This document shows, in pieces, positions 47,803 through 56,853 of a DNA stretch of 64,000 bases. The notes beneath the pieces are model-generated. The model did not search any database and had not been told where the DNA came from. It saw only the letters and a list, made by a program, of their open reading frames with translations. Position numbers and translations under genes: made by a program. Position 1 is the stretch's first letter, and each line of letters opens with the position of its first letter. The stretch comes from Psychrobacillus sp. FSL H8-0483 (GTDB lineage Bacteria > Bacillota > Bacilli > Bacillales_A > Planococcaceae), in contig NZ_CP152052.1 of assembly GCF_038637725.1 (NCBI RefSeq), positions 2,649,501-2,713,500 of the forward strand, in the 5' to 3' direction.

Positions 47803-48906
47803 CTAAATAAGCGACGGGCGAACGGAAACCTCTACGCCAGCAGGTGCATGAGCTGCAACAATTACGCCCCCGTTTTGCACTGTGATCCAACCAAGACCAG
47901 AAAATACGATATCTGTTTTTGGATCTTTAATCTTAAATTCATGGCGGACTAAAGGTGGGAACTGGTCAACAAACTGTTCCGAAGGTGGGGATAGTAGCTT
48001 ACCTTTATGTTCTTTATATAAATTATCTGCATTTTCGAGCTTTGTACGATGAATCAAAATATCATTCGCAATATGACAAGTAAAGGCTGCGCGATCCCCT
48101 TTAATAAAATCAAAACGAGATAATCCACCTAAATATAGCGTCTGCTCACTGTTGAGTTGGAAAACTTTTGGCTTAATTTCTTTCTTTGGCGTAATGAATT
48201 TAAGCTCCGTTGGATCCAAATAATGCGCCATTTGATGGTGATTAATAATACCTGGTGTGTCGTACAATGATTTTTCATCATCTAATGGAATTTCAATCAT
48301 ATCAAGTGTCGTACCTGGGAAATGAGATGTAGTAATGACCGCATCTTCTCCAGTAGCTTGTTTAATAATACGATTGATAAACGTAGATTTCCCTACATTT
48401 GTACATCCAACGACATACACATTTTCACCTTTTCGGTAGTGTTCAATTGCTTCCATTGCTTCCGGCATACCTGTTCCTTTATGTGCACTAACAAACAACA
48501 CATCGATCGGAGATAAGCCTAACTTCTTCGCTTCTTGTTTCATCCAGTTAATTACTTTGTTTTTCTTTACAGATTTCGGTAACAAGTCCGCTTTATTGGC
48601 AATTAATAAGATGGGATTATTCCCTACAAAACGATGCAATCCTGGTAGCCAACTACCGTTAAAATCAAATATGTCGACGATCTTCACGATTAAACCTTTT
48701 TGTGTCCCTAAGCCGTTTAAAATACGTAAGAAATCATCATCTGTCAATGAGACGGGTTGTAATTCATTGTAATTTTTCAGGCGAAAACAACGCTGACAAA
48801 TAATATCCTCTTTTTCTAATGAAGAAACAGGTGCATAACCAGGTTCTCCTACTACTTCTGTTTGAATCGTTGTACCACAACCGATACATTTTGGTGCTTC
48901 TGTCAC
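47803..48906 (-). CDS. yqeH: Circularly permuted ribosome-assembly GTPase YqeH
   Basis: GTPase needed for 30S biogenesis. About 367 residues. An N-terminal zinc finger (CIGCG, then CQRCF) precedes a circularly permuted G domain: G4 NKADLLPK near 105, G1 GCTNVGKS near 165, G3 DTPG near 215. Start assigned to GTG 48906, overlapping the yqeG stop (GTGA), behind GGGAGGAAGC; the alternative ATG at 48921 overlaps this site. Operon with yqeG and aroE. Confidence 0.94.
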   Translation of the reverse strand: MTEAPKCIGCGTTIQTEVVGEPGYAPVSSLEKEDIICQRCFRLKNYNELQPVSLTDDDFLRILNGLGTQKGLIVKIVDIFDFNGSWLPGLHRFVGNNPILLIANKADLLPKSVKKNKVINWMKQEAKKLGLSPIDVLFVSAHKGTGMPEAMEAIEHYRKGENVYVVGCTNVGKSTFINRIIKQATGEDAVITTSHFPGTTLDMIEIPLDDEKSLYDTPGIINHHQMAHYLDPTELKFITPKKEIKPKVFQLNSEQTLYLGGLSRFDFIKGDRAAFTCHIANDILIHRTKLENADNLYKEHKGKLLSPPSEQFVDQFPPLVRHEFKIKDPKTDIVFSGLGWITVQNGGVIVAAHAPAGVEVSVRPSLI

Positions 48907-49424
48907 GCTTCTTCCTCCCATGTCACTTGACCTTTTTTTTCCAAGTAACTAAAAATTCTTCGTTCAACCATTCTATTGAACTTTGTGACAAATCCATCCG
49001 ATTTTGCGACTGGAATCACCAAAATCGTATGGAGTTTTTGTCGATTTCCTCCAAAAACATCCGTTAAAAGTTGGTCACCAATTACAACAACTTCTTCTCT
49101 TTTCACAGACATGGTATTTAACGCCTGTAGGAAAGCTTTCCCGAGTGGTTTTCGAGCCTTGAAAATAAAAGGGATTCCAAGTGGGTCTGCGAATGATTTC
49201 ACTCGCAATTCATTGTTATTGGAAACAATCGTCACTTGAATTCCCGCAGCTTTCATTCCAACAAACCATTCGATTAATTTAGGTGTTGCATCTGGGCGAT
49301 CCCACTCCACTAATGTGTTATCCAGATCTGTAATAATCGCTGTAACGCCTTTCTCTTTTAACATTTCCGGCGTAATGTGAAAGACACTTCTTACAAATTC
49401 ACTTGGTATAAAATTTGAATACAA
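48903..49424 (-). CDS. yqeG: HAD-superfamily phosphatase YqeG
   Basis: HAD phosphatase of subfamily IIIA with unknown physiological substrate. 173 residues: DLDNTLV nucleophile motif near 33, SNNNEL near 70 and GDQLLTDVFGGN near 118. The start is TTG at 49424 behind GGAGTG. It overlaps yqeH by 4 bases; psd lies 37 bases upstream. Confidence 0.92.
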   Translation of the reverse strand: MYSNFIPSEFVRSVFHITPEMLKEKGVTAIITDLDNTLVEWDRPDATPKLIEWFVGMKAAGIQVTIVSNNNELRVKSFADPLGIPFIFKARKPLGKAFLQALNTMSVKREEVVVIGDQLLTDVFGGNRQKLHTILVIPVAKSDGFVTKFNRMVERRIFSYLEKKGQVTWEEEA

Positions 49425-49461
49425 AGATTAACACTCCAATTCGACGCATTTTCTCTAACGA

Positions 49462-50244
49462 TTATAGCATAGTTGCTACGATCTCACCCATTCGCACAAA
49501 ATTCCGAGGTTTTACATGACTCGAAAACTCGATACTATTCTCCTGAAACAGCATAACTACTGTAGAACCAAACGAGAAATAGCCAACTTCTTCACCTTTT
49601 TTCCACTCCTGCGAAGTATTCGTAAGTTCGATAGAATTGACAAACATTGCCCCTACTTTGATATGGAAACAGTGTTTTCCATTTGGCATATGAAGTTCTG
49701 TTAGCAAACGATAGTTCCCACTAATTGTTTCTTTCCCATATTGAAGTCCCCATTTATTGACTGGATAGGATTTTTTTCCGAGGACAAATTGACGCTTCAC
49801 TTTGCCATCAACTGGTGCGTGAATACGGTGATATTCAGCTGGACTTAAATAGAGAATCATGTATTTCCCATTTTCATATTCTTTAGCTATTTTTTGTGAT
49901 CCTAGCATATCATGTAGTGTATACGCTTTTCCTTTTACGAAAAAAATCCCTTCGGACGTAATATCGCCGAAAGTTTCAATCGTTGCATCTACGGGACTTA
50001 TAACACTAGATGGCGAATCATCTAATGGTCTACTGTCCTCTTTCACTTCCCGAATAAAAAAATCATGCAATGTAGAAAAATCATCGACATGACGGATTAC
50101 TTCTTGAGTTTTAATATTAAAATATTTAATATAAGAGGGTATAAATTTTTTACTCATTTTTGACTGTGAAAATGCTTTAATCATGGATGACGACCATTTC
50201 CCATTTGTTAATTCGATCATTGATTGATATAATTTTTCTCTCAT
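49462..50244 (-). CDS. psd: Phosphatidylserine decarboxylase proenzyme
   Basis: Pyruvoyl enzyme that makes phosphatidylethanolamine from phosphatidylserine. 260 residues; the C-terminal FGSTVVML carries the GS self-cleavage site that forms the pyruvoyl group. Other conserved motifs: the active-site-region YLSPAEYHRIHAP near 130. Divergent from pssA, which supplies its substrate, across an 88-base promoter region. Confidence 0.95.
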   Translation of the reverse strand: MREKLYQSMIELTNGKWSSSMIKAFSQSKMSKKFIPSYIKYFNIKTQEVIRHVDDFSTLHDFFIREVKEDSRPLDDSPSSVISPVDATIETFGDITSEGIFFVKGKAYTLHDMLGSQKIAKEYENGKYMILYLSPAEYHRIHAPVDGKVKRQFVLGKKSYPVNKWGLQYGKETISGNYRLLTELHMPNGKHCFHIKVGAMFVNSIELTNTSQEWKKGEEVGYFSFGSTVVMLFQENSIEFSSHVKPRNFVRMGEIVATML

Positions 50245-50291
50245 TTTAGTCTCCCTATGAAAAATAACTTACAATTTTTGCTTACTCGAAG

Positions 50292-50297
50292 TATAAT
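50292..50297 (+). promoter_or_regulatory. Probable -10 element of pssA
   Basis: A perfect TATAAT 35 bases before the pssA start in the psd-pssA divergent region; the -35 is weak and I cannot place it with confidence. Confidence 0.45.
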
Positions 50298-50332
50298 GAA
50301 TAGATATATTATTTGTAAAGGAGTGATTTGCA

Positions 50333-50872
50333 ATGTATTTACCCAATGCTATGACTCAAACAGTTAAAAAATTGAAATCACATGCAGCCAATATGCTTAC
50401 CATTTGTAATCTTGCATTTGGTGGGGCAGCAATTATGGCAACAATGAATGAACATTACACGTTCAGTGTGTTATTTATATTTATAGCAGGTTTATTAGAT
50501 CGATTTGATGGTATGGTTGCAAGAAAATTTAATCTAGAATCAGAATTAGGAAAACAACTCGATTCCATGAGCGATATCATTTCTTTTGGTGTAGCTCCAG
50601 CATTGTTAATGTATGCATTAATTTTGAACGAATATAGTGTTACTGGAATGATTATGACTGTCATTTATATAGCATGTGGTGCATTTAGACTTGCTAGATT
50701 TAATGTTTCTGAACCTAATGGATTTTTTACTGGCCTTCCAATTACAGTTGCTGGTGTCATATTAACACTATCTTATTTTGCAATTAATTTTGTTCCTTCT
50801 GTAACCTACATGTTTTTATTTATCATTTTATCTTTGTTAATGATTAGCACATTTACTTTACGAAAAGTATAA
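50333..50872 (+). CDS. pssA: CDP-diacylglycerol--serine O-phosphatidyltransferase
   Basis: Membrane enzyme making phosphatidylserine, the substrate of Psd. 179 residues with about six helices. The CDP-alcohol phosphotransferase signature DG-x2-AR-x8-G-x3-D-x3-D is complete (DGMVAR through DSMSD, about residues 63-85). AAAGGAGTG precedes the ATG at a good distance. Transcribed away from psd and ended by a terminator. Confidence 0.95.
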   Translation: MYLPNAMTQTVKKLKSHAANMLTICNLAFGGAAIMATMNEHYTFSVLFIFIAGLLDRFDGMVARKFNLESELGKQLDSMSDIISFGVAPALLMYALILNEYSVTGMIMTVIYIACGAFRLARFNVSEPNGFFTGLPITVAGVILTLSYFAINFVPSVTYMFLFIILSLLMISTFTLRKV

Positions 50873-50909
50873 GAGCTCACCGTACTTTTCAAATAATTTA
50901 AACCTCTGA

Positions 50910-50937
50910 AGCGACTGCCATTGCAGTCGTTTTTTTC
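50910..50937 (+). terminator. Terminator of pssA
   Basis: GCGACTGC pairs with GCAGTCG across a 3-4 base loop, followed by seven T residues. Its T run borders the sigK promoter. Confidence 0.88.
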
Positions 50938-50964
50938 ATATTCTACCTTTTTTCGACATATACT
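50936..50964 (+). promoter_or_regulatory. SigE-type promoter of sigK
   Basis: TCATATT (50936-50942) fits the SigE -35 KMATATT; CATATACT (50957-50964), 14 bases later, matches the -10 CATACAMT at seven of eight positions. CATATACTA also fits the SigK -10 pattern CATANNNTA, consistent with autoregulation. The transcript should start near 50971. Confidence 0.72.
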
Positions 50965-50978
50965 AAGCTTATAACTAG

Positions 50979-51722
50979 ATGGAGGTGAACATAATCTCTG
51001 GTCTTTTGACTGCTTTTATCGGCATCATCTCAGATCTTCCACTTGTTCTAGGATACTTAAAAGGTCAGGCGTTCCATCAACCACTTACTCCAGAAGAAGA
51101 AAAAGTGATGATTGAGCGTTTTTTAGACGGAGACTTATCCGCAAGAGATGAACTCATCGAACGTAATATGCGCCTCGTTGCTCACGTCGTCAAGAAATTT
51201 CATCCAAAACATGAGCTCTTAGACGATTATATTTCCATTGGTACAATTGGTTTGATGAAAGCTGTAAATAGCTACACGCCTACGAAAAAGACGAAATTAG
51301 CAACGTATGCTGCAAGGTGTATTGAAAATGAAATTCTTATGTACTTACGATCATTAAAAAAAGTACAAAAAGACATTTCTTTACATGAGCCAATCGGAAT
51401 GGATAAAGACGGCCATTCGTTAGAAATAACTGATTTACTTCAAGGAATCGATAAAAGTACGGATGAACAACTTGTTGACGAAGAAGATACAAATCGATTA
51501 TATACACATTTGTCTCAATTAGAAAAACGAGAGTTAGAAATTATCGTTCGTCGATATGGCTTACTAGGTCATGAGCCAATGACACAAAAAGAAATATCCA
51601 AACAGTTGAAGATATCTAGGAGTTACGTCTCACGAATCGAAAAACGTGCTCTCGTTAAACTGTACCAATATTATATTCATGAAAAAAACTCTTTTGATGT
51701 ATCGAACACCAAAAGAGCTTAG
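50979..51722 (+). CDS. sigK: Mother-cell sigma factor SigK, uninterrupted gene
   Basis: Late mother-cell sigma factor controlling coat and spore maturation genes. The gene is intact, not split by a skin-type element. An N-terminal pro-sequence of about 20 residues is hydrophobic (GLLTAFIGIISDLPLVLGY) and removed by SpoIVFB. Region 2 (DDYISIGTIGLMKAVNSY, TKLATYAARCIENEILMYLR) and region 4.2 (KISRSYVSRIEKRALVKL) match SigK. The only standard start codons upstream, ATG 50979 and GTG 50985, overlap the GGAGGTGA ribosome binding site; spacing and alignment with B. subtilis favour ATA 50991 or ATC 50994. Confidence 0.93.
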   Translation: MEVNIISGLLTAFIGIISDLPLVLGYLKGQAFHQPLTPEEEKVMIERFLDGDLSARDELIERNMRLVAHVVKKFHPKHELLDDYISIGTIGLMKAVNSYTPTKKTKLATYAARCIENEILMYLRSLKKVQKDISLHEPIGMDKDGHSLEITDLLQGIDKSTDEQLVDEEDTNRLYTHLSQLEKRELEIIVRRYGLLGHEPMTQKEISKQLKISRSYVSRIEKRALVKLYQYYIHEKNSFDVSNTKRA

Positions 51723-51728
51723 AGGAAT

Positions 51729-51809
51729 TTAATCTTCGCTTGTCTCTGCTATCATCACAAATGCCAATACTGCAGTAATTAAAATAGACATAGCCATAAT
51801 AAAAATCAT
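51729..51809 (-). CDS. Candidate 26-residue membrane peptide
   Basis: A short frame MIFIMAMSILITAVLAFVMI followed by AETSED, that is one membrane helix and an acidic C-terminal tail. AGGGGGAG lies 6-7 bases before the ATG, a very good ribosome binding site. The stop is only 6 bases from the convergent sigK stop with no terminator between, so sigK transcripts run antisense through it. I do not recognise the peptide. A real small gene is likely but unproven. Confidence 0.6.
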   Translation of the reverse strand: MIFIMAMSILITAVLAFVMIAETSED

Positions 51810-51919
51810 TCGATCTCCCCCTATTACAATATGAAAGCGCTTGATGCTATCATCATAGCATATATTTAAATAATTATTAATATGAAAATATTTAAGGGGT
51901 TTGTCTAATTCATGACAAG

Positions 51920-52615
51920 TTAGGATATTCTCTCGATAACATGTAATACAATTTGAGTTGAGTGTTTAGCTGCAACTGGTAAGAACTCATCGAAACTAAC
52001 AGAAGACTCTTTCCCAGCGATATCTGATAATGCACGAATTACGACAAAAGGTACATCGAATTGATGACAAACTTGTGCAACTGCAGCTGCTTCCATTTCA
52101 CATGCTTTCATTTGTGGGAAGTTTTGTCGAACAATTTCCACTTTTTCTGGATTATGCATAAAAATATCACCAGTTGCAATTAATCCAGTTGCTGTTTGAT
52201 GTTCTCCTATTTCTTTTACGGCTGCTTCTGCAAGTTCCATTAAGTGTACATTTGCTTTAAATGCAGCAGGTAGCTGTGGCACTTGACCTATCTCATAACC
52301 AAATGCTGTAACATCTACATCATGGTGTCTTACTTCATCCGAAATAACAATTGCTCCTACCTCTAAGTTTGGATCATAACCACCTGCTGAACCCGTATTA
52401 ATAACATAATCAGGTTTAAATTCGTTTAATAAAATGGTAGTAGTCATCGCTGCATTTACTTTACCAATTCCACTCTTAAGTAAAATTACCTCATGGTTTT
52501 TATATGTACCAACAGTAAATTCACTGTTCGCGATTATTTTTGTTTCTGCATTCTTAATTTCACTTCTTAATAATTCTACTTCTTGTTCCATTGCACCTAT
52601 TACTGCTATTTTCAT
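51920..52615 (-). CDS. mtnN: 5'-methylthioadenosine/S-adenosylhomocysteine nucleosidase
   Basis: Cleaves MTA and SAH (and 5'-deoxyadenosine) to adenine plus the ribosyl product, in methionine salvage and SAM recycling. 231 residues: GSAGG near 77, the catalytic Glu12-type E in [10 protein letters not shown], and [10 protein letters not shown]-type motif ([10 protein letters not shown]) with catalytic Asp in ALSDIAG near 198. Usual Bacillales neighbours yrrT and mccAB are missing here; a repeat region lies upstream. Confidence 0.95.
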   Translation of the reverse strand: MKIAVIGAMEQEVELLRSEIKNAETKIIANSEFTVGTYKNHEVILLKSGIGKVNAAMTTTILLNEFKPDYVINTGSAGGYDPNLEVGAIVISDEVRHHDVDVTAFGYEIGQVPQLPAAFKANVHLMELAEAAVKEIGEHQTATGLIATGDIFMHNPEKVEIVRQNFPQMKACEMEAAAVAQVCHQFDVPFVVIRALSDIAGKESSVSFDEFLPVAAKHSTQIVLHVIERIS

Positions 52616-52710
52616 TTAATATTACTCCTCTCTAAAAAGCACTTCTTTAAAAATAAGTCAAAGACACCTCTCCAGTCAAGAGGCAGATGAAAAAGTCTAT
52701 TAATCATCTC

Positions 52711-52876
52711 TTAGCGAGTTCTTGAACGACAAGTCGTTCAAAATAACATCTAGGAGATTCCGTTGCAGGCGGACGCTTTCCGCGGGCGGTCCGTGAGCTC
52801 CTCGTCGCAAGCTCCTGCGGGGTCTCACCTGGACGCGCTTTTCCCGCTGGAGTCGCCGCCTTCCACTCCAATCACC
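52711..52876 (+). repeat. Palindromic intergenic repeat R2, copy 2 (core type B)
   Basis: The inverted counterpart of 36855-37105. It begins with a truncated GCGAGTTCTTGAACGAC hairpin, then arms GGCGGACGCTTTCCGCGGG and CCCGCTGGAGTCGCCGCC around a core that includes TCCTGCGGGGTCTCACC, ending AATCACC. Along with the hairpins at 52954-53077 it fills the 558-base gap between mtnN and yrrS. Confidence 0.82.
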
Positions 52877-52953
52877 ATGGTCGCAATGCGATTCTACCGA
52901 TTCGCATGTTCAAATATCTATTATTGAACGAAAAAGAGGAGAAATAGACAAAG

Positions 52954-53077
52954 AAATCCGGTACTTCCTGTTCAAACTTGAACAACAAGGGCCGGATTTT
53001 TGTTTAAAAAGAATTTACTGTTTTAAAAACGTTAGTTTTACAGTGCCCTCTCTCCAGTCTGGAGGGGTCTTTTTTTA
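52954..53077. terminator. Two tandem hairpins between mtnN and yrrS
   Basis: 52954-53001: AAATCCGG with CCGGATTT and an inner TTCAA-rich stem, T-rich on both sides, a possible terminator for yrrS on the minus strand. 53046-53077: CTCCAG/CTGGAG with flanking CC/GG followed by seven T residues on the plus strand, although no plus-strand gene precedes it. Confidence 0.55.
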
Positions 53078-53078
53078 G

Positions 53079-53160
53079 TCTCTGTTAAACAGTCATGTGG
53101 TTATGAACAAAATCCGATGGTTTCCCACGGGCAATTCGACAAACATCTTGACTAGCTCCA
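53079..53160 (+). repeat. Partial copy of the MITE-like repeat R3
   Basis: CTCTGTTAAA, then TCATGTGGTTATG and AAAATCCG follow the left 70 bases of the element at 53925 with scattered mismatches; the rest is missing. It lies just downstream of yrrS. Confidence 0.5.
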
Positions 53161-53173
53161 TCTATTAAGATGC

Positions 53174-53848
53174 CTAGTCTAGAGAATTTAATTTTTCTTT
53201 TTTAGTTGGTTTCCATCCTTGACCATCTACCCACTCTAAAGATATACGGTAAATCTCACTTCCATCTTTAGATGTAACCGTTCCAATCGATTTTTGTGGA
53301 CTTCCACCATTCCCAAGAAACTTAACATACATATTCGATGGTTCAAGGTTAGCGGCATAGGCTAATGCTTCCACTTTTTCTGCCCAATCGACGGAATTTT
53401 GATCATAACTGGAAACGTGTTCACCAGTTTGCATCGTCCCAATTGGTTGCCAACCAGAATCTACTATCTCTGATTCTACATTTGAATCACTAGATGGTTC
53501 TGTTGTAATTGTTCCTGTACTTTCCTCTATTGTTTCTGACTCTTCTTCTTTATCCTCTACAGATGATTCCGTGTTCGTTTCGTCTTGTGCATTTACTTCG
53601 TCTGTTGAACTATTCTCTTCTTCTATATCAGTAGAGTCTTCAGTAGTATCATCTTCGTTATTCGTTATTGGAGATGTATTTGGTTCTACTGCACTATCTT
53701 TCACTTCATCGTCAGTAACTATATTGACAACCGTAACAATAATAAGGACGAGCACAATACCAATCAGCACATTTAGCATCGTATTAGTTTTTTTCTTTCG
53801 ATGTTTTTGATTTAGGCGTGAATTCATTCTTCGATTATTTTCTGGCAT
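53174..53848 (-). CDS. yrrS: YrrS family protein (DUF1510), membrane-anchored
   Basis: A conserved Bacillales protein of unknown role, next to greA; in B. subtilis it lies beside pbpI. 224 residues: basic cytoplasmic N terminus, one membrane helix (about 25-44, MLNVLIGIVLVLIIVTVV), a long Glu/Ser/Thr/Asp-rich linker (about 50-130) and a C-terminal extracellular DUF1510 domain (about 135-224, SGWQPIGTMQTGEH). The start at 53848 follows GGAGGAGG. pbpI is not present. Confidence 0.88.
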   Translation of the reverse strand: MPENNRRMNSRLNQKHRKKKTNTMLNVLIGIVLVLIIVTVVNIVTDDEVKDSAVEPNTSPITNNEDDTTEDSTDIEEENSSTDEVNAQDETNTESSVEDKEEESETIEESTGTITTEPSSDSNVESEIVDSGWQPIGTMQTGEHVSSYDQNSVDWAEKVEALAYAANLEPSNMYVKFLGNGGSPQKSIGTVTSKDGSEIYRISLEWVDGQGWKPTKKEKLNSLD

Positions 53849-53924
53849 ACAATTCCTCCTCCATTTATTAGAGAACATATTACTTATAGACGATTATAAC
53901 TTACTTTTTGTTTCATAATAAATA

Positions 53925-54205
53925 GCTCTGTTAAATGTTCATGTTGTTATAGACGAAAATCCGCTCGTTTTCCGCGGACGAACCGCCAAACCTCCTCTGG
54001 GCAACAGGATGTTGGTCACAGCGCCCCTTTTACGTTGAAGGCTTAGCCGACAGACGCAAATCCGTTGCCACATGAATGTGGCAATGGATTTGTTCCAATA
54101 AGCCCGCTATGGAGTCTTGGCAACTCGTTTTTCCGCAGGAGTCTCGCCGATTTTCATTACAAAATATATGCTTCAAAAAAAAACAACAGTTTAATATAAC
54201 AGAGC
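53925..54205 (+). repeat. MITE-like element R3 with terminal inverted repeats
   Basis: 281 bases starting GCTCTGTTA (53925-53933) and ending TAACAGAGC (54197-54205), an exact 9-base terminal inverted repeat that continues imperfectly inward. The interior has ATCCGTTGCCACATG/ATGTGGCAATGGAT and CCAACATCC-type palindromic pieces and degenerate versions of the R1/R2 arms (TTTTCCGCGG, CCGCAGGAGTCTCGCCG). No open frame. Related fragments: 32827-32880 and 53079-53160. It fills the yrrS-greA gap, apart from the greA terminator. Confidence 0.7.
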
Positions 54206-54213
54206 ATAATATA

Positions 54214-54250
54214 TAAAAAAAGAGGTAAACACTGGTGTTTACCTCTTTTT
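54214..54250 (-). terminator. Terminator of greA
   Basis: AAAAAGAGGTAAACAC and GTGTTTACCTCTTTTT form a long perfect stem around two bases, with T run on the minus strand. Confidence 0.92.
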
Positions 54251-54267
54251 ATATTTTTCAGGCGAAT

Positions 54268-54753
54268 TCAGCTTTTCTTATTATGAATAGATTTAATTTC
54301 AACGTCCATTTCTCCACCTGGAGTTAGGATTTTTACTTTATCCCCAATTGTTTTGCCTAATAACCCTTTAGCAATTGGAGAATCATTAGAAATAAGTCCT
54401 TCAATCGGGTCTGCTTCAGCCGAACCAACAATTGTATATGTTTCTTCATCCCCATCAGGAATTTCAATAAAAGTTACTGTTTTTCCTAGTGAGACAAGAT
54501 CATTATTATCTTCTTCTTCAATAATAACTGCATTACGAATCATCGACTCAATTGTAGAAATTCTTCCTTCTACAAATGCTTGATCTTCTTTCGCAGAATC
54601 ATACTCAGAGTTCTCAGATAAGTCTCCAAAGCTTCTTGCAATTTTAATACGTTCTACTACTTCTTTACGTTTTACCGTTTTTAATTGTTCTAATTCATCT
54701 TCAAGCTTTTTTTTGCCAGCAACGGTCATTGGAAATTGTTTCTCAGTTGACAT
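54268..54753 (-). CDS. greA: Transcription elongation factor GreA
   Basis: Stimulates RNA cleavage by backtracked RNA polymerase. 161 residues: N-terminal antiparallel coiled coil (about 10-80) with the acidic tip motif [15 protein letters not shown], and a C-terminal FKBP-like domain (about 85-160, [14 protein letters not shown]). The start at 54753 follows AAAGGAGTG; the longer frame to 54801 lacks a site. Located between udk and yrrS, as usual. Confidence 0.95.
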   Translation of the reverse strand: MSTEKQFPMTVAGKKKLEDELEQLKTVKRKEVVERIKIARSFGDLSENSEYDSAKEDQAFVEGRISTIESMIRNAVIIEEEDNNDLVSLGKTVTFIEIPDGDEETYTIVGSAEADPIEGLISNDSPIAKGLLGKTIGDKVKILTPGGEMDVEIKSIHNKKS

Positions 54754-54866
54754 CCCCATACACTCCTTTAAATAACCACTTAATAAATAATCATTTCTCA
54801 TTCATATGCTTCTTATTAAAATGATATGAATCTCCATGAAAATATTGTCAATCTTCAATCATCATA

Positions 54867-55505
54867 TTATACAATAACATTAGTTTCAAGAATAGTTTTT
54901 ATTTTTGTAACCATTAAATCTATAGCGACCTCATTTTGACCGCCTTCTGGAATAATAACATCTGCATATCTTTTCGTTGGTTCTATGAATTGATTGTGCA
55001 TTGGACGAACGACATTAATATACTGATCAACAACTGAATCAACTGTACGTCCTCTTTCATTAATGTCTCGCAGAATTCGACGAATGATTCGTAAATCTGA
55101 ATCTGTGTCCACGAATAATTTTATGTCCATTAAATTACGAAGTCGCTCATCCTCGAGCACTAAAATACCTTCTAGAATTATTACATCTTGCGGTTCAATT
55201 GTAATCGTTTCTGTTGAACGCGTGTGTTGTGCGTAATCATAAACAGGCTTTTCAACCGCCTTATTGTTCAACAAATTATTCACATGTTCAATAAGTAAAT
55301 CATTATCAAAAGCCAATGGATGATCATAATTTGTATTTAGTCTTTCTTCAAACTTTAAATGACTTTGATCTTTATAATAGTAATCCTGCTCAATCACAAC
55401 AACAGAATGGTTTTTAAAAACTTCACTAATTGCTTTTGTTACACTCGTTTTACCAGAACCTGAACCACCAGTAATCCCAATAATAAGAGGGGTTTTTTTA
55501 GACAT
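54867..55505 (-). CDS. udk: Uridine kinase
   Basis: Phosphorylates uridine and cytidine in pyrimidine salvage. 212 residues: Walker [10 protein letters not shown] near 14-22, [12 protein letters not shown] near 40 and the RDINERGR lid near 145. Its start shares one base with the stop of the preceding gene (TAATG), so it is coupled to the U32-peptidase-like pair. Confidence 0.96.
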   Translation of the reverse strand: MSKKTPLIIGITGGSGSGKTSVTKAISEVFKNHSVVVIEQDYYYKDQSHLKFEERLNTNYDHPLAFDNDLLIEHVNNLLNNKAVEKPVYDYAQHTRSTETITIEPQDVIILEGILVLEDERLRNLMDIKLFVDTDSDLRIIRRILRDINERGRTVDSVVDQYINVVRPMHNQFIEPTKRYADVIIPEGGQNEVAIDLMVTKIKTILETNVIV

Positions 55506-56779
55506 TATTTCATCCCTTTTCTCATCATATTATTTGGATACAACTTTACAGGACATTTGAATTGAATAATTTCTAATGGATGTCTCGCTGCATCTAATAC
55601 TTGTCCTTTTTCATTGGTAATTTCACCTATTACTAAACGAACATTTTCTATTTCTGGTCCAAAAAACTCTACTTCATCGCCAGGCTTGAAATAGTTGCGT
55701 TGCTGTAACGTTACGACTTGTGTAACCTCATTATAGTCCAGAACAAGACCTACAAAGTCAAAGCCTAATTTCTTATCATGTACCCCATACATTTGCTGCT
55801 CAAAGCCTGGTTCTCCCTCAAAATACGCCGTGTCTGTCTCTCGATTTGCACATTTTTCAAGTTCATCTAACCAAGATTGCTGCATTATAAAGTTTTCAGG
55901 GTCTGCACAGTAAGCATCAATTACTTTACGATAAACAGTCACAACTGTTGCAATATAGTGAATGGATTTCATACGCCCTTCTACTTTAAGGGAATCAATG
56001 CCTAGTTCTATCATCCTTGGTATAGATTCAACAAGCTTTAAGTCTTTCGGACTCATTGCAAAAGGAGTATCATCTTCTACAAATAATGCCTGTTCTTCTC
56101 CATCATTTTGCTCATAAAGATCATAATCCCATCGACAGGATTGACAGCAACCACCACGGTTTGAATCACGAGCAGTCATATGGTTAGAAAGGGTACATCT
56201 TCCACTGTAGGCGATGCACATTGCACCATGGATAAATGTTTCAATTTCTATATCAACTTTTTCTTTCATCAGTTGAATTTCATCACCGCTTGTCTCACGA
56301 GCAAGTACCACACGATTTAAACCTTCTTCTTTCCAGTACTGTACCGCCTTCCAGTTAGACAAGGATTGTTGAGTGCTTAGATGTAGTTCTAATTTAGGTG
56401 CTGCAAGTCGACAAGTTTCAATGATTAATGGATCTGCTACGATGATACCCGTTACACCAGCACCTTCAACTTCTTTCAAGAATTCTTCCAATCCATCCAT
56501 GTTTTCATTATGCGCAAATATATTCGTTGTAACATAAATTTTTGCGCCGTAACGATTAGCAAATTCAACACCTTCGCGCATTTCTTCAATGGAAAAGTTA
56601 CCCGCATTTGAACGTAAACCAAATTCCTGTCCACCGATAAATACGGCATCTGCACCGTAATGTACGGCAATTTTAAGCTTTTCTAAACTTCCAGCTGGAG
56701 CTAATAATTCAGGCTTTTTGGTAATCACTCTTTTACCATCTATTAGTTCACTAATTTTATCTAATTTCGTATTTGTCAC
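55505..56779 (-). CDS. trhP2: tRNA hydroxylation protein TrhP2 (U32 family, YrrO)
   Basis: Peptidase U32-like protein needed for 5-hydroxylation of U34 in tRNA; despite the family name it is not thought to be a protease here. 424 residues from GTG 56779, preceded by AAGGGGAAGG. Conserved family block: [17 protein letters not shown] at the start and the cysteine-rich [10 protein letters not shown], then [11 protein letters not shown] (about 190-220) that likely binds a cofactor, plus a C-terminal barrel. 35 bases after trhP1. Confidence 0.9.
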   Translation of the reverse strand: MTNTKLDKISELIDGKRVITKKPELLAPAGSLEKLKIAVHYGADAVFIGGQEFGLRSNAGNFSIEEMREGVEFANRYGAKIYVTTNIFAHNENMDGLEEFLKEVEGAGVTGIIVADPLIIETCRLAAPKLELHLSTQQSLSNWKAVQYWKEEGLNRVVLARETSGDEIQLMKEKVDIEIETFIHGAMCIAYSGRCTLSNHMTARDSNRGGCCQSCRWDYDLYEQNDGEEQALFVEDDTPFAMSPKDLKLVESIPRMIELGIDSLKVEGRMKSIHYIATVVTVYRKVIDAYCADPENFIMQQSWLDELEKCANRETDTAYFEGEPGFEQQMYGVHDKKLGFDFVGLVLDYNEVTQVVTLQQRNYFKPGDEVEFFGPEIENVRLVIGEITNEKGQVLDAARHPLEIIQFKCPVKLYPNNMMRKGMK

Positions 56780-56853
56780 TTGTAACCTTCCCCTTCTTAA
56801 GAAAATAAATCTTTTCAATCAGTTACTGTCTACCTTTGTCACGATGAACGTTT

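Noticed and set aside
51831-51846. cre-like sequence ATGAAAGCGCTTGAT upstream of the small membrane peptide
   Set aside because: The half AAGCGCTTTCA fits the CcpA consensus, but the other half deviates at three fixed positions.
52616-52700. Possible SAM or other riboswitch before mtnN
   Set aside because: Only a short CCTCT/AGAGG hairpin is present; no S-box or other aptamer core is seen.
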